DNA from: Pelagibius litoralis
GTDB taxonomy: Bacteria; Pseudomonadota; Alphaproteobacteria; Kiloniellales; Kiloniellaceae
DNA length: 64,000 nt
Direction: 5' to 3'
Assembly: GCF_011683915.1 (NCBI RefSeq)
Contig: NZ_JAAQPH010000001.1
Location: 62,001 to 126,000, forward strand
The notes beneath the pieces were generated by a model, which was not told the origin of the DNA, searched no databases, and saw only the letters and a program-made list of their open reading frames with translations. A program made the translations under genes and the position numbers. Positions 28,804 through 37,690 of this stretch are shown one piece after another (the stretch's first letter is position 1; each line of letters starts with the position of its first letter).

Positions 28804-29010
28804 TTACTCTTCTCGATCAAGCAGATGTCGCACCGCTTTTCTGTACTCCGGATCCCAGACCAGTCTTTCCAGATCGATCCTCGCTTCCGGTTTCGCATCT
28901 CCGTGTTGAGTAGCGACCAGGGGTGTGCTTTCACTGCGCGATTCCTGTCCCGCGATCATGTCGTCCTTTCTGCCGCTTTTCAGCGGTGCCTTTGTCTTTC
29001 GCATCGCCAT
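28804..29010 (-). CDS. Small basic protein, unknown function
   Basis: 68 residues from ATG 29010, which has AGGG upstream; the frame extends 31 more codons without a better start. A basic, polar N-terminal half (MAMRKTKAPLKSGRKDD) is followed by ARIDLERLVWDPEYRKAVRHLLDREE, an amphipathic C-terminal helix that looks conserved. No membrane segment. Function unknown. Confidence 0.6.
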   Translation of the reverse strand: MAMRKTKAPLKSGRKDDMIAGQESRSESTPLVATQHGDAKPEARIDLERLVWDPEYRKAVRHLLDREE

Positions 29011-29202
29011 GAACCCTGATGGCGCAGCGTGGCAAGGAAAGGGCGGGATCGTGGCTCTGCCGTGATCGAATAGGGCGCAATGATGGCATCGGCCTAAGCG
29101 CAATGATGAGTTATCGTCTGCATAGCAGCTTTGCAGCTTGCCCGGCTTGTCGAGTAGTCGCTTAACATATACACCGAACCTAAGGAGTCTATGGAGGGGG
29201 CC

Positions 29203-30402
29203 ATGAAGGCTGGATCAGCGCGGTTGGCGCTGCTGTTTTCGTGCTTAGGCCATGCCTATATGCACCTCTTCACAGCGTTCTACTTCGTCATCGCCCTGTC
29301 GCTTGAGGCGGAGTGGGGCATCCCCAATCATGAACTGCTGAAGCTCTGGGCGCTGGGTTCCCTTTTGGTTGGGCTTGCGGCCCTGCCGGCCGGCTGGCTG
29401 GGAGACCGCTGGTCGGCGCCCGGTATGATGACGGTCTACTTCATTGGCCTGGGGCTTTCCGGCATTGTCTGCGGCCTGATGGACTCGACGGCCGCTCTGA
29501 TGCTCGGTCTTACAGCCATCGGGCTGTTCAGTGCCATCTATCACCCGGTTGGAATTGCATGGCTTGTGCGCAGTGCCAAAAAACGCGGCATGGCGCTGGC
29601 GGTCAACGGTATCTTCGGTTCGCTCGGTGTTGCTTCGGCGGGCCTGATCGCCGGGTTGCTCATTGATCTGTTCAGCTGGCGGGCAGCCTTCATCGTGCCC
29701 GGCGTTATCTGCCTTGGGACCGGCATTGCACTCTTCCTGGCGCTTCGATTGGGATGGGTCTCGGAAGGGGGGCCGGAAGAGGCGACGGATCCGCCGGCCG
29801 CGCGTAACGACATGATCCGGGTTTTCCTTATCCTGTTGCTGACCATGTCGGTCATGGGTCTGATGTTCCACGCGACCCAGGCCTCTCTGCCCAAGGTGTT
29901 TGATCTGCGCATGCGTGACCTCACCGGAGAGGGTGCCTTTGGCATCGGGGTGCTTGTTGCGCTGGTCTATACGGCAGGCGGGATCATGCAGTTGGCGGGC
30001 GGCTGGATGGCCGACCGTTTTCCCTTGAAGCTGATTTACGTTGGCGCCTTTGCGCTGCAGATACCGGTTATGGCGCTGATCGCGACAGCCGGATCGATGC
30101 CCCTGATTGCCCTTGCGGTCCTGACGGTTTTGTTGAGCGCGGTTGCGCTGCCGGCGGAGAACATGCTGCTGGCGCGCTATACGCCGCAAAAGCATCGGGG
30201 CCTTGCTTACGGGGTCAAGTTCGTTCTCGCTTTTGCGGTCGCCAACCCGGCGATCCTCCTGGCTTCCTGGGTCGAGGGGAGCAGTGGTGACTACGTCTGG
30301 CTCTATTTGATCCTGTCGATCGCTGCCGCGGGCGCAGCCTTTGCTACCCTTTTTCTTCCAAACAAACGGCCACAGGCGACTGTTGCTGTTCCTGCCGAAT
30401 AG
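29203..30402 (+). CDS. MFS transporter
   Basis: 399-residue major facilitator with about 12 transmembrane segments. The loop 2-3 motif reads AGWLGDRWSAPGMM, and the second-half equivalent is AGGWMADRFPLKLIYVG. The helix 1 stretch LFSCLGHAYMHLFTAFYFVIA resembles FsmR/YfcJ-like MFS permeases; the substrate is unknown. ATG 29203 is preceded by GGAGGGGG at five bases. ATG 29191, four codons earlier, is possible but sits only three bases from its AAGGAG. Confidence 0.87.
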   Translation: MKAGSARLALLFSCLGHAYMHLFTAFYFVIALSLEAEWGIPNHELLKLWALGSLLVGLAALPAGWLGDRWSAPGMMTVYFIGLGLSGIVCGLMDSTAALMLGLTAIGLFSAIYHPVGIAWLVRSAKKRGMALAVNGIFGSLGVASAGLIAGLLIDLFSWRAAFIVPGVICLGTGIALFLALRLGWVSEGGPEEATDPPAARNDMIRVFLILLLTMSVMGLMFHATQASLPKVFDLRMRDLTGEGAFGIGVLVALVYTAGGIMQLAGGWMADRFPLKLIYVGAFALQIPVMALIATAGSMPLIALAVLTVLLSAVALPAENMLLARYTPQKHRGLAYGVKFVLAFAVANPAILLASWVEGSSGDYVWLYLILSIAAAGAAFATLFLPNKRPQATVAVPAE

Positions 30403-30431
30403 TAGTCCTTACCCCTGAGTAGTCCTTACCC
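30401..30431. repeat. Tandem 14-bp direct repeat
   Basis: AGTAGTCCTTACCC occurs at 30401-30414 and again at 30418-30431, a 17-base period. The first copy overlaps the MFS stop codon, and the second is 21 bases before the VOC gene start. Confidence 0.8.
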
Positions 30432-30452
30432 GATGAGAGTTTGTATCCTTCC

Positions 30453-30854
30453 ATGACTTCCACGCCCTTGGAGCTTGACCGCCTCGATCACTTTGTTCTG
30501 ACAGTCCGCGACATCGATGAAACCTGCGCCTTCTACGAGACGGTTTTCGGGATGCGTCGTGTCGAGTTTGGTGAAGGGAGGGTGGCGCTGCACTTTGGCG
30601 ACCATAAGATAAACCTTCACCCCAATCCCTCGCCGGTCGAACCCAAGGCGGCCGTGCCAATTCCCGGTTCGGCGGATTTTTGTGTGATTGCCTCGGTCGA
30701 TCCGGAAGAGGTCGCAAGGCGGCTGCGGGGCTGGGGTATCGGTATCGAGCGCGGGCCGGTCGCGACGGTGGGTGCGCTGGGTGATATGCGCTCCGTCTAC
30801 TTCCGCGACCCCGACGGGAACCTTGTTGAGGTTGCCTGCTATCCCGACGATTGA
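30453..30854 (+). CDS. VOC-family (glyoxalase/dioxygenase-fold) protein
   Basis: 133-residue vicinal-oxygen-chelate protein. Metal-ligand positions appear as the histidine in LDRLDHFVLTV, the HFGDHKINLH strand and the glutamate in DPDGNLVEVACY. The family includes glyoxalase I, fosfomycin-resistance enzymes and dioxygenases. The closest look is the virulence-protein/glyoxalase group of unknown substrate. ATG 30453 gives the standard N-terminus. Confidence 0.87.
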   Translation: MTSTPLELDRLDHFVLTVRDIDETCAFYETVFGMRRVEFGEGRVALHFGDHKINLHPNPSPVEPKAAVPIPGSADFCVIASVDPEEVARRLRGWGIGIERGPVATVGALGDMRSVYFRDPDGNLVEVACYPDD

Positions 30855-30965
30855 CGGCCATCTCCGTTGTCCTTGGTTCACGCTCTTTTGACTCAAAGGT
30901 AACCGCGCCGCGGCTGTCATCTCCTGTAGTCTGCCTGCTTCTCGAACGGCGGGGGTTTTTCGGCC

Positions 30966-32585
30966 ATGTTTCGCAAAGTGCAGATTGCGGTTCTGGCAGT
31001 TCTGTTGGTGGTTCCACTACGGTTTGCAACGGCGCAGGCCCCGACTGTTCGTCCGCTTGCCGAGATCGGCCCCTGGCCGGTGGTGTCGCAGTTGATCGAA
31101 TTCCAGGGACGGGTCTGGTTTGCCAACTCGGTAAAGGGCGTGAATCACAACTCGGCGGATCTCTACAGCCTCTCCCTGGCTGATCGAGATGTCCGGTTTG
31201 AGCGGCCGCTGTTCAGTCAGGATGCCGGTGATGCGGTTGTTCTGGAGGGCAGGCTCTACTGGCCGCTTGAAGACTCCCGAAACTCGGTCGGCTGGGCCGA
31301 GGTCACCCTGACAGACGGAAAGGCCTGGCGCCGCCGGGCGATCCCGGGCGCACGGGCTTTCCACAATCATGCCATGGTCGCTTGGCGGGGCGGGCTGGTT
31401 GCTGCGACGTCGGCTTGGCGCGCGGGCCTTCAAGGATCCTCAGACGGCGGCATGTCCTGGCGCCGGCTATACGATCACCCGACGCCGGAGCGACGGGTCA
31501 GCCGGGTGGTGCGTCTGGCCGCGGCAGAGACCTTCTTTCTCGGCCATCTGATCGATGTTGGCCAGCACCGCCTCCTGCGTTCCAATGGCGAAGAGACGGC
31601 CCTGCTGAATGATTGGCCTGAAGATCTGCCTGTCACCGCGCTCGCCGGTAAAGCGAACGCGGTGTACATAGCGGCCAACGCGGCGGACGGTATCGTCCTG
31701 TGGCGAAGCGACGGTTCGACCTTGCGGCAACTTGAAGTCTCTCTTCCGGACGGACGGGTTCAGGATCTCCAGGCCGCCGCCGGGCGCCTCTGGATGCTGA
31801 CGACGGCAGCGGGCGGTGGCGGATCGGTCTGGTCGAGCGCCGATGGTCTTGGCTGGCGCGAAGATCTGCGCCTGGATGGCGGTACCCCTTGGGATCTCCA
31901 CGTCGGCACGGCGGGCCTGTACGTTGGCGGCACCGCCGAGAGCGGCCTGGGCGCCCTCTGGGTGCAGGGCGAGAGCCTTGCCGATGACCCGGGCGACGAT
32001 CTGTCCGCTTTGTCCATTGCATCGGCGCCGGCGGGCGACCTCGACTGGGCTGCGGAGGCGACCAGCCTGGATAACCTCCTGGCGGCCCCTGCAAGCTATG
32101 CGGCCCGTTCCACCCTGCGGGACGAGATCTATCGTCTGGCGATGGCCGGGCCGCCCGAAGGGTTCTTTGCCGCCCGCCTTGCGGTTGGTGAGGGGCCGGC
32201 GGGTGATATACCGCTGATCGGCGGGCAGGTCAGGGTCAGGAACCGGGGCTTTGCCGATTGGCTGCTGCTCTGGGGCATGGGGTTGAACGGCCAATCGGGG
32301 GTTCCCGCCGGTCTTTTGCTTAAGCCATGGGCGTCCGCGGCAAATCCGGCCGAGAAGTATTTTGAGCCTGCGCCGTCAGCACTTTGGGCCGTCGTAATGG
32401 CCGGACAGGCGGATCGCGCGACCATCGCAACCTTGATCGAACGCCTCGGCTTTGCGGACGATCCTGATTGGCTGCGCAATCAGGTGGCAGGAACCCTTGC
32501 CACCCTTACCGGGCAGCCAAAGCACCCGAACCAGGACCGCTGGCTGGATTGGTGGGCGCTGGCGGAACCGGGCTGGCCGGACTAA
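30966..32585 (+). CDS. Secreted protein of unknown family, propeller-like N-terminal part
   Basis: 539 residues with a Sec signal peptide (about 1-23, cleavage near TAQA). The first 340 residues contain repeated stretches of the type GRVWFANS, GRLYWPLEDS, GGLVAATSAWRAGLQGSSDGGMSWRRLYDH, GRLWMLTTAAGGGGSVWSSADGLGWRED and AGLYVGGTAESGLGALW. These have the spacing of beta-propeller blades with Asp-box-like SSDGGMSW and SADGLGW turns. The C-terminal 190 residues are helical and unrecognised. Probably periplasmic or extracellular. It overlaps the convergent metY by 4 bases. Confidence 0.7.
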   Translation: MFRKVQIAVLAVLLVVPLRFATAQAPTVRPLAEIGPWPVVSQLIEFQGRVWFANSVKGVNHNSADLYSLSLADRDVRFERPLFSQDAGDAVVLEGRLYWPLEDSRNSVGWAEVTLTDGKAWRRRAIPGARAFHNHAMVAWRGGLVAATSAWRAGLQGSSDGGMSWRRLYDHPTPERRVSRVVRLAAAETFFLGHLIDVGQHRLLRSNGEETALLNDWPEDLPVTALAGKANAVYIAANAADGIVLWRSDGSTLRQLEVSLPDGRVQDLQAAAGRLWMLTTAAGGGGSVWSSADGLGWREDLRLDGGTPWDLHVGTAGLYVGGTAESGLGALWVQGESLADDPGDDLSALSIASAPAGDLDWAAEATSLDNLLAAPASYAARSTLRDEIYRLAMAGPPEGFFAARLAVGEGPAGDIPLIGGQVRVRNRGFADWLLLWGMGLNGQSGVPAGLLLKPWASAANPAEKYFEPAPSALWAVVMAGQADRATIATLIERLGFADDPDWLRNQVAGTLATLTGQPKHPNQDRWLDWWALAEPGWPD

Positions 32586-33871
32586 GCGGCTGCGGCCAGC
32601 GCCTGTTCCAGGTCGGCGATCAGATCGTCGACGGTTTCGAGACCGACCGACAGGCGAACGACAGCCGGGCCAGCGCCGGCTGCTTCACGTTGCTCTTCGG
32701 TGAGTTGCCGGTGAGTGGTCGAGGCCGGATGGAGGATCAGGGAACGGCTGTCGCCGATGTTCGCCAGGTGGGAGAAAAGCTCGCAGCTCTCGACCACCTT
32801 CACACCGGCTTGATAGCCGCCCTTCACCCCGAAGGTGAAGACAGAACCGGCTCCGGCGGGCAGATACTTCTGCGCCAGTCCGTGATAGGGGCTGGAGGGC
32901 AGTGCTGCACAGGAAACCCAGTCCACGGCGGCATGTCCTTCCAGGAACTCGGCGATACGGCGGCCGTTCTCGCAGTGGCGCTCCATACGCAGGCTGAGGG
33001 TCTCGCAACCCAGCAGCGTCTGGAAGGCATTCATCGGCGCCATCGTCGCGCCGAGATCGCGCAATCCCACCGCATGGGCCTGCATGGTGAAGGCCATGTC
33101 GCCGAAGGTCTCGTAGAAACTCAAGCCGTGATAGGCGGGCTCCGGTTCGGCCAGGCCGGGAAACTTACCGCTCTTGGCCCAGTCGAAGCGTCCGGAATCG
33201 ACGACGACGCCCCCGAGCGAGGTGCCGTTGCCGGAGAGGAACTTGGTGGTCGAATGCACGATCAGATCCGCGCCCCATTCGAAGGGCCGGCAGAGGTAGG
33301 GTGTCGCCATGGTGTTGTCGACGATCAGCGGGATCTCCGCTTCCCGGGCGATGGCCGACAAGGCTTCCAGGTCGCTGACGACACCACCGGGGTTGGCCAG
33401 GCTCTCGACGAAGATCGCCTTGGTCCTGGGGGTCAGGGCGCGACGGACGTTTTCCGGATCGTCGACGTCGACGAAGTCGGCCTGCCAGTCGAACTTCTTG
33501 AAGGTCTTGCCGAACTGGGTGATGGAGCCGCCGTAGAGCCGGTTGGAGGCGATGAAGCGATCGCCCGGCGCCATGATCGCGAAGAAGGCCAGGATCTGGG
33601 CCGCATGGCCCGAGGCGCAGCAGGTCGCGCCGCGGCCGCCTTCCAGGCTCGCCAGGCGCTCTTCCAGGGCGGCGACCGTCGGGTTGGTCAGGCGCGAATA
33701 GATGAAGCCGAAGGTCTGCAGATTGAACAGCGAGGCCGCATGGTCGGCGTCATGGAAAACATAGGAGGTGTTTTGGAAGATCGGTGTCTGCCGTGCGCCG
33801 GTGACGGGTTCCGGCTGGGTGCCGGCGTGGATCATCCGGGTTTCGAAGCCGGGTGTTTTGTTGTTCTTCAT
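32582..33871 (-). CDS. metY: O-acetylhomoserine sulfhydrylase / aminocarboxypropyltransferase
   Basis: PLP enzyme that makes homocysteine from O-acetylhomoserine and sulfide for methionine synthesis. 429 residues, the long Cys/Met-metabolism type. Visible are YSRLTNPTVAALEERLASLEGG, SNRLYGGSITQF, VDNTMATPYLCRPFEWGAD, the PLP lysine K210 in HSTTKFLSGNG, and the C-terminal RLSVGLETVDDLIADLEQAL. ATG 33871 overlaps the stop of the CoA-binding gene by 4 bases. No SAM-II riboswitch precedes it, because the upstream gene abuts. Confidence 0.94.
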   Translation of the reverse strand: MKNNKTPGFETRMIHAGTQPEPVTGARQTPIFQNTSYVFHDADHAASLFNLQTFGFIYSRLTNPTVAALEERLASLEGGRGATCCASGHAAQILAFFAIMAPGDRFIASNRLYGGSITQFGKTFKKFDWQADFVDVDDPENVRRALTPRTKAIFVESLANPGGVVSDLEALSAIAREAEIPLIVDNTMATPYLCRPFEWGADLIVHSTTKFLSGNGTSLGGVVVDSGRFDWAKSGKFPGLAEPEPAYHGLSFYETFGDMAFTMQAHAVGLRDLGATMAPMNAFQTLLGCETLSLRMERHCENGRRIAEFLEGHAAVDWVSCAALPSSPYHGLAQKYLPAGAGSVFTFGVKGGYQAGVKVVESCELFSHLANIGDSRSLILHPASTTHRQLTEEQREAAGAGPAVVRLSVGLETVDDLIADLEQALAAAA

Positions 33872-34371
33872 GTCAGGCGGACCCTGCGTCGCTTGGCGGT
33901 GATGATGCCGGAATTGAAGCCACCCCAGGACAGTTCGGCATTGAGCCGCCCGAACTCGATCTTGGGGCAGCGGTTCATGACGACGGTCAGTCCCGCTGCC
34001 TCGGCCTTACACGCTGCCTCGTGGTTGATAACGTCGAGCTGCATCCAGATCACCTTGATACCTTTTTTCTTGGCAACGGCGATCGCCTCCTCGGTGATCG
34101 GTCCGGCCGCGGCGGAATTGCGGAAGATGTCGACCATCTCAAACTTGCCGGGGATCTCGGCGAGGGAGGCATAGACCGTTTCGCCGAGGATTTCCTTGCC
34201 GGCGACCCCCGGATTGACGGGGATTACGCGATAACCCTTTTCCTGAAGGTACTTCATGGCGAAAAAGCTTGGCCGGTTCCATTTCGGCGAGGCGCCGACC
34301 ATGGCGATGGTCTTGGTGTCCTGCAGGATCGCCAGCAGGTCTTTGTTGGTGTAGGCGAGGCTGTGGCTCAT
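33868..34371 (-). CDS. CoA-binding domain protein (YccU type)
   Basis: 167-residue stand-alone CoA-binding Rossmann-fold protein (TIAMVGASPKWNRPSFFAMKYLQEKGYRVIPVNPG, then VDIFRNS, IWMQLDVINHEAACKAEAAGLTVVMNRCPKIE). Homologues such as YccU bind CoA, but their function is unclear. ATGA overlap with metY and a 3-base gap after the MscS gene indicate one transcript. The link between CoA binding and homocysteine synthesis is unexplained. Confidence 0.9.
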   Translation of the reverse strand: MSHSLAYTNKDLLAILQDTKTIAMVGASPKWNRPSFFAMKYLQEKGYRVIPVNPGVAGKEILGETVYASLAEIPGKFEMVDIFRNSAAAGPITEEAIAVAKKKGIKVIWMQLDVINHEAACKAEAAGLTVVMNRCPKIEFGRLNAELSWGGFNSGIITAKRRRVRLT

Positions 34372-34374
34372 GGA

Positions 34375-35547
34375 TCAGTCCGCTACGCTACTTGCGCTTG
34401 TTTCGTGCCCGCTCGGGCTGTCCTTCGGTGGCACGAAAGGCTCGGGGCGGTCATCGGGCAGGCTTTCGACATAGAGCGATTGGCTGGGGAAGGCGAAGCC
34501 GCTGCCGGCCTCTTCGACCACCTTCATGATGTGATAGGCCAGTTGCTCTTTGATCTCCAGCCATTCGCCCCAGTTGGTCGTCTTGGTGAAGCAGTAGAGC
34601 ATGATGTCGATGGAGGAGTCGTTGAAACTGTCGATGCGCACGAAGGTCGAAGCCTCGCTGGGTGGGGCAAAGTCTTCGTTGCCGACAACATAGTTTTCAA
34701 TGCCGTTGCGGATCTCGCGAAGCTGGTCGACCGTGGTGCGGTACTCGACGCCGATCTTCCAGTAAATGCGCCGGTGGGTCATGGCGCTGAAGTTGGTGAC
34801 CGCGTTGTCCGACAGCTTGGCGTTGGGAACGAAAACCGGTGCCTTGTCGAAGCGCCGCACACGCGTTGAGCGAAAGCCGATGGTCTCGACCGTACCTTCG
34901 ACAACACCGTCGACCCGGATCCAGTCGCCGGGGTGGAAGCGTTTTTCCGCCAGCACCAGAATGCCGGCGATCAGGTTCTTGAAGAGGTCCTGGGCACCCA
35001 GTGCCACCGCGACGCCGAAAAGGCCGAGACCGGCGATGATCGGTCCGACCTCGATGCCCCAGATTTCCAGAACCGTGGCCGCGCCGATGAAGACGATGCC
35101 GATCTTGATGGCTTTGACCAGCCAATCGATCATCGGCCGGGTGAAGACGCGCTCCAGCCGGCTGAACAGGAAGGAGAGGGGGCCGATCGCATTGAAGAAG
35201 CCCCAGAAAATCGTCAGCACGACGAGTGAGCGCAGGACGTTGTCCGTGATGAGCTGGAATGTGCCCTCAGGACCCAGGTATTCGGAGGCAAAGAAGGCGC
35301 CCATCACCACCGGGATAAAGCGCACCGGCTGTTCCAGGGCGCCGATCAATTCGTCGTCGAACTGTCCGTCCGTCCGCTTGGCAAGGCGCTTGAGGCGGGC
35401 CAGAACGATGGTTGTGAAGAGGCGGCGGAAGATCAGGAAAAGCAGGAAGATACCGAGTGCGCCCAGCAGGCGGCTGATCTCGATTCCAAGGAACCCTTGG
35501 TTCCAGACGTCCAGGACCAGGGCCCAGAACTCTTGCAACTGTTGCAT
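34375..35547 (-). CDS. MscS-family mechanosensitive channel
   Basis: 390-residue small-conductance mechanosensitive channel. Five hydrophobic segments lie between residues 15 and 200. The pore-lining helix GPIIAGLGLFGVAVALGAQDLFKNLIAG leads into the MscS beta domain (KRFHPGDWIRVDGVVEGTVETIGFRSTRVRRFDKAPVFVPNAKLSDNAVTN) and a cytoplasmic alpha/beta domain. It is probably in the inner membrane, releasing solutes on hypo-osmotic shock. It lies between an enoyl-CoA hydratase and the CoA-binding gene on the minus strand. Confidence 0.92.
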   Translation of the reverse strand: MQQLQEFWALVLDVWNQGFLGIEISRLLGALGIFLLFLIFRRLFTTIVLARLKRLAKRTDGQFDDELIGALEQPVRFIPVVMGAFFASEYLGPEGTFQLITDNVLRSLVVLTIFWGFFNAIGPLSFLFSRLERVFTRPMIDWLVKAIKIGIVFIGAATVLEIWGIEVGPIIAGLGLFGVAVALGAQDLFKNLIAGILVLAEKRFHPGDWIRVDGVVEGTVETIGFRSTRVRRFDKAPVFVPNAKLSDNAVTNFSAMTHRRIYWKIGVEYRTTVDQLREIRNGIENYVVGNEDFAPPSEASTFVRIDSFNDSSIDIMLYCFTKTTNWGEWLEIKEQLAYHIMKVVEEAGSGFAFPSQSLYVESLPDDRPEPFVPPKDSPSGHETSASSVAD

Positions 35548-35586
35548 AGGGGGAAAGGCTTTCTGTCGGCAGCTTCTGGGCGGGCC

Positions 35587-36393
35587 TTAGCGGCCCTGCC
35601 ACTCGGGTTTGCGCTTTTCGATAAAGGCGTCGATGCCTTCCTCGGCATCGCGCGCCAGCATGTTCGTCGTCATGACCTCGCTGGCATAGGCATAGGCTTC
35701 GACCAGGCCATATTCGACCTGCCGGTAAAAGGCTTCCTTGCCGATCTTCAAAGTGAGCGGGGATTTTGCAACGACCTTTTCGGCAAGGGCCAGGGTTTCA
35801 TTCTCCAATGCCTCTTCAGCAACAGCCCGGTTGATCAGCCCAAGGCCGACCGCCGCCTCGGCGTCGATCATGTCGCCGGTCAGCAGCATCTCCATCGCCT
35901 GTTTGCGCGGCACGGCGCGCGAGAGGGCGACCATCGGTGTCGAACAGAACAGCCCGATGTTCACGCCGGGGGTGCCGAAGCGGGCGCTCTCTGCAGCGAC
36001 GGCCAGGTCGCAGGTCGCGACCAGTTGGCAGCCGGCTGCCGTCGCGATGCCGTGCACCTTGGCGATGACCGGTTGCGGCAGTGTTGTCAGGCTCACCATC
36101 AGCTTGCTGCACTGCTTGAAGACCGATTGATAGAAGGACCGGTCGCCGCTGCGCCCGCGCAGTTCCTTCAGGTCGTGGCCGGCGCAAAAGCCCTTGCCGG
36201 CGCCTTCTATGACGACGGCCCGTACCGCCCGGTCCTCGGCAATCTCATCCAGACAATCCTGCAGCTCCGCCATCAAGTCGCTGGAGAGTGCATTGTATTG
36301 CCGTGGACGATTCAGGGTCAGGCGGGCGATGCCACCGTTGTCGGAGCGAAGAAGAAGAGGGGGCTCGCTTAGGCTGGCGGCTTCGGCTGACAT
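35587..36393 (-). CDS. Enoyl-CoA hydratase/isomerase family protein (ECHDC3-like)
   Basis: 268-residue crotonase-fold protein. Visible are ARLTLNRPRQYNALSSDLMAELQ, the oxyanion-hole motif FCAGHDLKEL, and VIAKVHGIATAAGCQLVATCDLAVAAESARFGTPGVNIGLFCSTPMVALSRAV. The CSTPMVALSR segment is typical of the ECHDC3-like group, in which the usual hydratase glutamates are replaced, so hydratase activity is uncertain. ATG 36393 has AGAGGAAACC before it and is preferred over a start 20 codons upstream. Confidence 0.88.
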   Translation of the reverse strand: MSAEAASLSEPPLLLRSDNGGIARLTLNRPRQYNALSSDLMAELQDCLDEIAEDRAVRAVVIEGAGKGFCAGHDLKELRGRSGDRSFYQSVFKQCSKLMVSLTTLPQPVIAKVHGIATAAGCQLVATCDLAVAAESARFGTPGVNIGLFCSTPMVALSRAVPRKQAMEMLLTGDMIDAEAAVGLGLINRAVAEEALENETLALAEKVVAKSPLTLKIGKEAFYRQVEYGLVEAYAYASEVMTTNMLARDAEEGIDAFIEKRKPEWQGR

Positions 36394-36521
36394 GGTTTCC
36401 TCTGGGTTTTGTGTATTCGCGTGACTTTGGCGCTTCCGCTGGTGTGATATCAAGCGGTAATAAGGCTCTCCCCGGGTGGGTTATCCCGGATAGGATATCC
36501 AAGAAGGAAGACGCGATCCAG

Positions 36522-36959
36522 ATGGACCAAGATAGCCAGACCCCCCGCATTACGCTTGAAGAATTCAACAGGCTTCTGGAAGAAAGTGCCCCCTTTCAGA
36601 AAATCTATGGGTTTGTGACCGAGGAAATTGGTTTCGGCCGGTCCAGGGCGCGTATGCCGGCCAGCAAAGACCATGTACGGCCCGGTGGTACCGTGTCGGG
36701 GCCATCGCAGATGGCGCTGGCTGATTTCGCTGTCTATGCGGCTGTCCTGGGTGCGATCGGCAATGTGCCGCTGGCGGTGACGACCAGCCTTTCGATCAAC
36801 TTTCTGAACAAGCCGCTGCCCGGCGACATCTGGGCCGACTGCCGCCTCATCAAGCTGGGCAAGCGCTTGGCGGTGGGGGAAGTGTTTTTGACCTCGGGCG
36901 GTCAGGAAGCCCCGATTTCCCACGTTACGGCGACCTACTCGATCCCGCCGAGGGACTGA
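36522..36959 (+). CDS. Hotdog-fold thioesterase (PaaI type)
   Basis: 145-residue acyl-CoA thioesterase-like protein. The hotdog core reads RMPASKDHVRPGGTVSGPSQMALADFAVYAAVLGAIGNVPLAVTTSLSINFLNKPLPGDIWADCRLIKLGKRLAVGEVFLTS. The HVRPGGTVSGPSQMALAD region holds the catalytic Asp/Gly positions. ATG 36522 has AAGAAGGAAGA upstream, and the in-frame stretch before it is unlike the family. Divergent from the enoyl-CoA hydratase, 128 bases apart, so the two may share a regulatory region. Confidence 0.88.
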   Translation: MDQDSQTPRITLEEFNRLLEESAPFQKIYGFVTEEIGFGRSRARMPASKDHVRPGGTVSGPSQMALADFAVYAAVLGAIGNVPLAVTTSLSINFLNKPLPGDIWADCRLIKLGKRLAVGEVFLTSGGQEAPISHVTATYSIPPRD

Positions 36960-37127
36960 GGATAGAGGCTTTTGGCCCAGGTTTTCGGCGGCTTTTCCCT
37001 GCCGGTCGGTCAGCTTCAGGATCGCGTTGGGGCCGGGTCGCGAAGTTTCCTTTACAAATAGCGCTTTACCTGTGTGGTATTATAATACCCCTATACTAAG
37101 TTATTAGCTAATGGGCGCTTTTTGCGA

Positions 37128-37156
37128 TTGACAGACCACCTCTGTCCCCATAGAAA
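37128..37156 (+). promoter_or_regulatory. Sigma-70-type promoter for rplM-rpsI
   Basis: TTGACA at 37128-37133 and TAGAAA at 37151-37156 with a 17-base spacer, about 68 bases before rplM. The -35 is a perfect consensus. An AT-rich stretch (about 37055-37115) lies just upstream. Confidence 0.6.
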
Positions 37157-37223
37157 ACGCCTCTTCGAAGAGCGGCCCCTGGCCGCTGCTCCGTCCCTAT
37201 TCATTCAGACAGTGGTTGGCACG

Positions 37224-37688
37224 ATGAAAACCTTTTCCGCCACACCGTCGGACATTGAGAAGAAGTGGATTCTGATCGATGCCGATGGGATCGTCCTCGG
37301 CCGCTTGGCCTCGCAGGTTGCCAAGATCCTGCGCGGCAAGCACAAGCCGAGCTTTACGCCGCATATGGATTGCGGCGACAACGTCATCGTTATCAATGCC
37401 GAGAAGGTCAAACTGACCGGCAAGAAGACGACCGACAAAGTCTATTACTGGCACACCGGTCATCCGGGCGGCATCAAGGAGCGGACTGCCGGTCAGATTC
37501 TGGACGGCAAGCATCCTGAGCGCGTCGTGATCAAGGCGATTGAGCGCATGATTACGCGCAACAGCCTTGGGCGCCAGCAGATGACGAACCTGCGGGTTTA
37601 CGCCGGTGCTGCGCATCCCCATGAGGCTCAGCAGCCCGAGACCCTCGATCTCGCGGCGATGAATGCGAAGAACAAGAGGAGCCAGTAA
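37224..37688 (+). CDS. rplM: 50S ribosomal protein L13
   Basis: 154-residue large-subunit protein with the signatures [45 protein letters not shown] and [38 protein letters not shown]. The frame is open upstream, but ATG 37224 gives the conserved L13 N-terminus. Two bases separate it from rpsI. Confidence 0.97.
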   Translation: MKTFSATPSDIEKKWILIDADGIVLGRLASQVAKILRGKHKPSFTPHMDCGDNVIVINAEKVKLTGKKTTDKVYYWHTGHPGGIKERTAGQILDGKHPERVVIKAIERMITRNSLGRQQMTNLRVYAGAAHPHEAQQPETLDLAAMNAKNKRSQ

Positions 37689-37690
37689 GC

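Noticed and set aside
32468-34174. A 568-codon plus-strand frame antisense to metY and the CoA-binding gene
   Set aside because: Both minus-strand genes have complete family motifs; this frame has none.
34372-34374. SAM-II riboswitch for metY
   Set aside because: metY overlaps the upstream gene and the next gap has three bases, so there is no room; nothing matching was seen before the upstream genes.
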